A stretch of DNA of 64,000 nucleotides from Streptomyces sp. NBC_00820 (GTDB lineage Bacteria; Actinomycetota; Actinomycetes; Streptomycetales; Streptomycetaceae), in assembly GCF_036347055.1 (NCBI RefSeq), contig NZ_CP108882.1, positions 4,444,501 through 4,508,500 on the forward strand, in the 5' to 3' direction. This document shows, in pieces, positions 59,648 to 64,000 of this stretch. Each line of letters begins with the position of its first letter. Within the stretch, counting starts at the first letter, position 1. The translations under genes and the position numbers were made by a program. The notes under the pieces were generated by a model. That model searched no databases. It was given only the letters and a program-made list of their open reading frames with translations, and was not told the DNA's origin.

Positions 59648-60126
59648 GACGACGAGCGTGCCACGGCCTTGCGCGCCCGGTCCTGCGGCAGCGCGGGACG
59701 GCGCGGGTGCGGCTTGGCGTTCTGCAGGACGCCCGCCGACTGCTTCACCGACGCGGCGACCTTCCGCGGGCCCTGGCTCTTCTTGGCCTTCTTCGCGAAC
59801 ACCAGACCGATGAGTCCGAGCAGGCCGGCGATCAGCACGTTGGCCGCGAAGGACAGCACGAAACAGATGGCCAGGTTCCAGTGGCTCCAGGTCCGGATGC
59901 CGTACGCCAGCGCGAAGTTGAGCATGGGCAGGGAGAACAGCAGTACCGCGCCCGCGACCGAGAACGCGCCGCCGCTGACCGCGCCGCGCTTCACGTCCTG
60001 CTTGAGCTGGGCCTTTGCCAGCGCGATCTCGTCGTGCACCAGCGCCGACAACTCGGTCGTCGCCGATGCGACCAGCTGGCCGACGCTGCGTTCGGCGCCG
60101 ACCGGGCTGCCGTCGCGTGCGCTCAT
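59644..60126 (-). CDS. Phage-holin-superfamily (holin-X/DUF1469) membrane protein
   Basis: A 160-aa protein with an N-terminal amphipathic helix (VGQLVASATTELSALVHDEI, ALAKAQLKQD) and two membrane helices (AGAVLLFSLPMLNFALAYG, ICFVLSFAANVLIAGLLGLI), then a basic tail. The LVxDEIxLAKAEL-type motif is that of the actinobacterial holin-X family, which is chromosomal and not a sign of prophage. It lies between nhaA and the hydrolase, all on the reverse strand and tightly spaced. Confidence 0.88.
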   Translation of the reverse strand: MSARDGSPVGAERSVGQLVASATTELSALVHDEIALAKAQLKQDVKRGAVSGGAFSVAGAVLLFSLPMLNFALAYGIRTWSHWNLAICFVLSFAANVLIAGLLGLIGLVFAKKAKKSQGPRKVAASVKQSAGVLQNAKPHPRRPALPQDRARKAVARSSS

Positions 60127-60179
60127 CGCGTTCTCCCTCAGAGGTTTGGTGCCGTCTTGTTTTGTACCGTCTCGTCAGA

Positions 60180-61622
60180 TCATGCCGGACGACCGTCCTC
60201 ATCGCCTGCCCCGCCCGGTACTTCCGCAAGCCCGTGGCGCGCCGCCGCGGCCTTCTCGACGGCGAGGCGCCGGTGCTCGGCGGCCTTGTGCTCGTGGATC
60301 CGGGCCATGCGCAGGTGGTACTCCGGGTCGTCCTGCTCGTAGATGTCGGGGATACCGTCCAGGTCCTCGTCGCGCTCCTCGTCCTCGCACAGACCGCGGT
60401 ACTTGGCGTTGCGTACCTTCAGCAGCACGGTCGCACATACCGCCGCGATCAGCGATCCGGCGAGTACGGCCGCCTTCACCTCGTCGGTCAGTACGGCGTC
60501 GCCGGCGAAGGCCAGCTCCCCGATGAGCAGCGAGACGGTGAAGCCGATGCCGGCCAGGGACGCCACCGCGAACACGTCGGCCCAGGCGAGGTCGTCGCTG
60601 AGCGAGGCACGGGTGAAGCGGACGGCCAGCCGGGCACCCCCGAAGATGCCGATCGTCTTGCCGACGACCAGCCCGAGTACGACCCCGAGCGTCTCCGGCT
60701 TCGTGAACACGTCATGGAGCGCCCCGCCGGATACCGACACCCCGGCGCTGAACAGGGCGAACAGTGGCACGGCGAGCCCGGCCGACAGCGGGCGCACCAG
60801 GTGCTCGACGCGCTCGCCCGGCGCGTGCTCCTCACCCTCGCGGGTGGTGCAGCGCAGCATCAGGCCCATCGCCACGCCCGCGATGGTGGCGTGCACGCCA
60901 CTGTTGTACATCAGCGCCCAGATCACGACCGCGAGCGGCACGTACACGTACCAGCCGCGCACGCCCCGGCGCAGCAGCAGCCAGAAGACCACCAGCCCCA
61001 CCACGGCTCCGCCGAGGGTGGCGAAATTGATCCGTTCGGTGAAGAAGACGGCGATCACGAGGATCGCGAAGAGGTCGTCGACGACCGCCAGGGTCAGCAG
61101 GAAGGCGCGCAGGGAGCTGGGCAGCGAGGTGCCGATGACCGCGAGGACGGCGAGCGCGAAGGCGATGTCCGTGGCCATGGGCACCGCCCAGCCCCGCGCG
61201 GACCCGCCTCCGGCGAGCGCGGTGACCGTGCAGACCAGCGCGGGTACGACCATCCCGCACAGGGCGGCCACCACGGGCAGCGCCGCCGCCCTGGGGTCGC
61301 GCAGGTCCCCGGCGACCAGCTCGCGCTTGAGTTCGATGCCGGCGACGAAGAAGAAGACGGCGAGGAGGCCGTCGGCGGCCCAGTGGGCGACGGAGAGGTT
61401 CAGGCCGAGCACCTCGGGGCCGAAGTGGAAGTCGCTGACGGCCACGTAGCTGTGGTGCAGGGTGGGGATGTTGGCCCAGATCAGCGCGGCGACGGCGGCG
61501 AGGAGGAGCAGGACGCCGCCGACGGTCTCGGTGCGCAGCGCGTCCGTGATGACCGTCCGCTCGGGCAGGGACAGGCGTCCCAGGGCCTTGCGGGTGGCGG
61601 TCGGGGTACGGGGCGCTGACAC
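60180..61622 (-). CDS. nhaA: Na+/H+ antiporter NhaA
   Basis: A 480-aa antiporter exchanging sodium for protons. About 11-12 helices; the paired aspartates D182-D183 in LAVVDDLFAI and the T151-D152 motif in ATDIAFALAV match the ion-binding site and assembly region of NhaA. ELKRELVAG is also typical. The C-terminal 65 residues are a charged cytoplasmic tail (EDEERDEDLDGIPD, EHKAAEHRRL) absent from E. coli NhaA. GGAGG lies 8 nt before the GTG start. Confidence 0.94.
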   Translation of the reverse strand: MSAPRTPTATRKALGRLSLPERTVITDALRTETVGGVLLLLAAVAALIWANIPTLHHSYVAVSDFHFGPEVLGLNLSVAHWAADGLLAVFFFVAGIELKRELVAGDLRDPRAAALPVVAALCGMVVPALVCTVTALAGGGSARGWAVPMATDIAFALAVLAVIGTSLPSSLRAFLLTLAVVDDLFAILVIAVFFTERINFATLGGAVVGLVVFWLLLRRGVRGWYVYVPLAVVIWALMYNSGVHATIAGVAMGLMLRCTTREGEEHAPGERVEHLVRPLSAGLAVPLFALFSAGVSVSGGALHDVFTKPETLGVVLGLVVGKTIGIFGGARLAVRFTRASLSDDLAWADVFAVASLAGIGFTVSLLIGELAFAGDAVLTDEVKAAVLAGSLIAAVCATVLLKVRNAKYRGLCEDEERDEDLDGIPDIYEQDDPEYHLRMARIHEHKAAEHRRLAVEKAAAARHGLAEVPGGAGDEDGRPA

Positions 61623-61734
61623 GGTGGGGACCTCCGGTGGTGGGCAGGGGCGAGCGTCTGCCGACCAGACTTCCCGGCGCACCTTTTCGGACCTTGTCAT
61701 GTTCTGCGGCTTGCTGTTTTCGCCCAGTCGAGGG

Positions 61735-61753
61735 CTTTGTTTAGTTTACCTAA
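61735..61753. promoter_or_regulatory. Possible iron-box (DtxR/DmdR-like)
   Basis: The stretch ending TTAGTTTACCTAA matches the consensus TTAGGTTAGSCTAACCTAA at about 13 of 19 positions. It lies about 115-130 bp upstream of nhaA. AT-rich in a GC-rich genome, so it may simply be promoter sequence. Confidence 0.3.
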
Positions 61754-61801
61754 GGTTGGAGCCGGGCGCATGTGTGGCGGCGTACGCGTGGAGAGCACGC
61801 G

Positions 61802-61839
61802 AGAGGGGCGCCCGGCGTTCGCACGCCGGGCGCCCCTCT
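61802..61839. terminator. Strong hairpin after acs
   Basis: Perfect 17-bp stem (AGAGGGGCGCCCGGCGT) with loop TCGC, 26 bp downstream of the acs stop. Confidence 0.85.
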
Positions 61840-61864
61840 GACGGCCGTACGGCCCCGCCCCGTC

Positions 61865-63820
61865 CTAGTCCTCGCTGGACGCGGCCGGGAGCTTGGTCTG
61901 GATGAGGTCCATGACCGTGGAGTCCGTGAGGGTCGTCACGTCTCCGAGCTGGCGGTTCTCGGCCACGTCCCGCAGCAGACGCCGCATGATCTTGCCCGAG
62001 CGGGTCTTCGGCAGCTCCGCCACCGGCAGGATCCGCTTCGGCTTGGCGATCGGGCCGAGCGTGGCGCCGACGTGGTCGCGCAGCTCGCCGACCAGCTTCT
62101 CGTCCTCCGACGCCGTACCGCGGAGGATGACGAAGGCGACGATGGCCTGGCCGGTCGTCTCGTCGGCGGCGCCGACCACCGCCGCCTCGGCGACCGCCGG
62201 GTGCGAGACGAGCGCCGACTCCACCTCGGTGGTGGAGATGTTGTGCCCGGACACGAGCATCACGTCGTCCACGCGCCCGAGGAGCCAGATGTCCCCGTCG
62301 TCGTCCCGCTTCGCGCCGTCACCCGCGAAGTACTTGCCTTCGAAGCGCGACCAGTAGGTGTCGAGGAACCGCTGGTCGTCGCCCCAGATCGTGCGCAGCA
62401 TCGACGGCCACGGCTCGGTGAGGACGAGGTAGCCGCCACCGCCGTCGGGCACCTCGTTCGCCTCGTCGTCGACGACCGTCGCGCTGATGCCGGGCAGCGC
62501 ACGCTGCGCGGAACCGGGCTTGGCCTCGGTGACGCCCGGCAGCGGCGAGATCATCATCGCGCCGGTCTCGGTCTGCCACCAGGTGTCCACGATCGGCGTC
62601 CGGTCGGCCCCGATGTGCTTGCGGTACCAGATCCACGCCTCGGGGTTGATGGGCTCGCCCACCGAGCCGAGCAGCCGCAGCGAGGTCAGGTCGAACTGCG
62701 CGGGGATGTCGTCGCCCCACTTCATGAACGTCCGGATCGCCGTCGGGGCCGTGTAGAGGATCGAGACCCGGTACTTCTCCACGATCTCCCAGAACCGGCC
62801 CTGGTGCGGGCTGTCCGGGGTGCCCTCGTACATCACCTGCGTCGCGCCGTTGGCCAGCGGCCCGTACACGATGTAGGAGTGTCCGGTGACCCAGCCGACG
62901 TCGGCCGTGCACCAGAACACGTCCGTCTCCGGCTTGAGGTCGAACACCGCCCAGTGCGTGTAGGCCACCTGGGTGAGGTAGCCGCCCGAGGTGTGCAGGA
63001 TGCCCTTCGGCTTCCCCGTCGTCCCCGAGGTGTAGAGGATGAACAGCGGGTGCTCCGCCTCGAACGCCTCCGGGGTGTGCTCGGCGGACTGGCGGTCCAC
63101 CAGCTCGTGCCACCAGACGTCCCGCTCGGCGTCGAAGGCCACGTCCTGTCCGGTACGGCGCACCACCAGCACGTGCTCCACGTTGCCGGCCTTCCGCACC
63201 GCCTCGTCCACGGCGGGCTTGAGGGCGGACGCCTTGCCGCGCCGGTAGCCGCCGTCGGAGGTGATGACGACCTTGGCGTCCGCGTCCTTGATGCGGGTGG
63301 CGAGCGCGTCGGCCGAGAAACCGCCGAAGACGACCGAGTGCGCGGCACCGATCCGGGCCGAGGCCAGCATCGCGATCGCCGTCTCCGGGATCATCGGCAT
63401 GTAGATGGCGACCCGGTCGCCCTTGCGGACGCCCAGCTCCAGCAGGGCGTTCGCGGCCTTGGAGACCTCGTCCTTCAGTTCGGCGTAGGTGATCGAGCGG
63501 CTGTCACCGGGTTCGCCCTCGAAGTGGATGGCGACCCGGTCGCCGTGACCGGCCTCGACATGCCGGTCCACGCAGTTGTACGCGACGTTCAGCTCGCCGT
63601 CCTTGAACCACTTCGCGAACGGAGGGTTCGACCAGTCCAGCGTCTCCGTCGGTTCCTTGGCCCAGCTCAGGCGGCGGGCCTGCTCGGCCCAGAAGCCGAG
63701 CCGGTCAGCCTTGGCCTGCTCGTACGCCTCTGCCGTGACGTTGGCGTTCGCGGCCAGGTCGGCCGGTGGCGCGAATCGGCGATCCTCCCGCAAGAGGTTG
63801 GCCAGGCTTTCGTTGCTCAC
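61865..63820 (-). CDS. acs: Acetyl-CoA synthetase
   Basis: A 651-aa AMP-forming enzyme activating acetate to acetyl-CoA. Core motifs: [20 protein letters not shown] near 260-280, [44 protein letters not shown]. The catalytic lysine in [17 protein letters not shown] (about K610) is the known acetylation site of the family. GTG start with AAAGGGAG. A DasR-like box lies about 90 bp upstream. Confidence 0.96.
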   Translation of the reverse strand: MSNESLANLLREDRRFAPPADLAANANVTAEAYEQAKADRLGFWAEQARRLSWAKEPTETLDWSNPPFAKWFKDGELNVAYNCVDRHVEAGHGDRVAIHFEGEPGDSRSITYAELKDEVSKAANALLELGVRKGDRVAIYMPMIPETAIAMLASARIGAAHSVVFGGFSADALATRIKDADAKVVITSDGGYRRGKASALKPAVDEAVRKAGNVEHVLVVRRTGQDVAFDAERDVWWHELVDRQSAEHTPEAFEAEHPLFILYTSGTTGKPKGILHTSGGYLTQVAYTHWAVFDLKPETDVFWCTADVGWVTGHSYIVYGPLANGATQVMYEGTPDSPHQGRFWEIVEKYRVSILYTAPTAIRTFMKWGDDIPAQFDLTSLRLLGSVGEPINPEAWIWYRKHIGADRTPIVDTWWQTETGAMMISPLPGVTEAKPGSAQRALPGISATVVDDEANEVPDGGGGYLVLTEPWPSMLRTIWGDDQRFLDTYWSRFEGKYFAGDGAKRDDDGDIWLLGRVDDVMLVSGHNISTTEVESALVSHPAVAEAAVVGAADETTGQAIVAFVILRGTASEDEKLVGELRDHVGATLGPIAKPKRILPVAELPKTRSGKIMRRLLRDVAENRQLGDVTTLTDSTVMDLIQTKLPAASSED

Positions 63821-63906
63821 GACATCTCCCTTTCCCAGGGTGTCCGTTGTGTCCCGGGCCACACCTCATCAGACCCGGGGGTCCGGTGACAAGGGTCAGT
63901 CCCAAA

Positions 63907-63922
63907 ATTGGTATAGACCTAT
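63907..63922. promoter_or_regulatory. DasR-like operator (dre)
   Basis: ATTGGTATAGACCTAT matches the dre core TGGTCTAGACCA at 10 of 12 positions and is palindromic at 12 of 16. It is about 87 bp upstream of the acs start. Confidence 0.5.
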
Positions 63923-64000
63923 GCGTGATGAGGCGGCCCTGAGCTGCACGGTCACACCGGACTGTGCACCTCCTCCCCCTCTCGCACGTCGTCGAACCTC

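Noticed and set aside
59644..60126. Holin family protein as a sign of prophage
   Set aside because: This holin-X type is a chromosomal gene of actinomycetes; there are no phage structural, lysis or integrase genes nearby.
1..64000. CRISPR arrays, rRNA genes, intact insertion sequences, secondary metabolite cluster
   Set aside because: No regular spacer-repeat array, no rRNA sequence, no transposase or integrase, and no PKS/NRPS or RiPP machinery was seen in any frame.

Overview
This is chromosomal DNA of a high-GC actinomycete, almost certainly a Streptomyces. The evidence is GC-rich third codon positions, a WhiB-like protein matching WblA, an SsgA-like sporulation protein, Streptomyces-type Crp, two PASTA-less receptor-type Ser/Thr kinases, an LAxTG (sortase E type) surface protein, and GTG/TTG starts. 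From memory, the gene order purA ... recR ... lysC-asd ... wblA ... crp-nth ... nhaA-acs matches the conserved chromosome core of S. coelicolor and relatives. Most of the window is therefore core genome, with no prophage, no intact transposase and no CRISPR array.

Layout. 1-8.3 kb: purA 3' end, a Tat-exported 5'-nucleotidase, a GntR regulator, a class III aminotransferase and a Ser/Thr kinase. 8.3-14.3 kb: a SLATT-like membrane protein, ybaB-recR-DUF5063, an SsgA-like gene and the aspartate-pathway pair lysC-asd. 14.5-19.6 kb: a SigE-family sigma factor overlapping a membrane protein gene, a SURF1 protein and an S9 peptidase. 19.8-27.4 kb: a two-Rossmann channel-like protein and two paralogous permease/TIGR03943 modules, the second carrying a His-rich loop, separated by a zinc-ribbon membrane protein and an AhpD-like gene. 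27.4-33.8 kb: a second kinase, DoxX, a penicillin-binding protein, an LAxTG surface protein and a SUKH-like gene. 34-36.7 kb: NmrA-cupin pair and a membrane protein-regulator pair with a palindromic operator. 36.8-41.9 kb: the least conserved part, holding a multicopper oxidase remnant, small unknown genes, two divergent DUF5994 paralogues and a CorA-like gene, ending at tRNA-Pro(CGG). An 18-bp copy of the tRNA 3' end on the far side makes it look like a decayed island. 42-47.8 kb: membrane protein, metallophosphoesterase, yqeY, bifunctional PBP and wblA. 48-54.9 kb: paired ArsA-type ATPases, DUF4177-RidA-NUDIX-MBL, a nucleotidyltransferase and crp. 55-64 kb: nth, CoA-type NUDIX, MarP-like protease, alpha/beta hydrolase-holin-NhaA, and acs.

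Regulatory signals stand out. Three near-perfect Crp-type palindromes lie upstream of crp itself, of the LAxTG protein gene and of the ssgA-like gene. A TGTCACA-N16-CGTC promoter, the signature of ECF41 sigma factors, precedes the AhpD-like gene. A DasR-like box precedes acs. Several genes have a TANNNT hexamer 6-7 nt before the start codon and look leaderless. Strong hairpins separate convergent genes. Six genes carry short tandem duplications that include their stop codon, and two stop codons form the end of a palindromic element.

The best candidates for something undescribed are the duplicated permease/TIGR03943 module, the tRNA-Pro-linked island with its DUF5994 operon, and the pattern of repeats anchored on stop codons. 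All functions here are inferred from reading the sequence; no database search was run.
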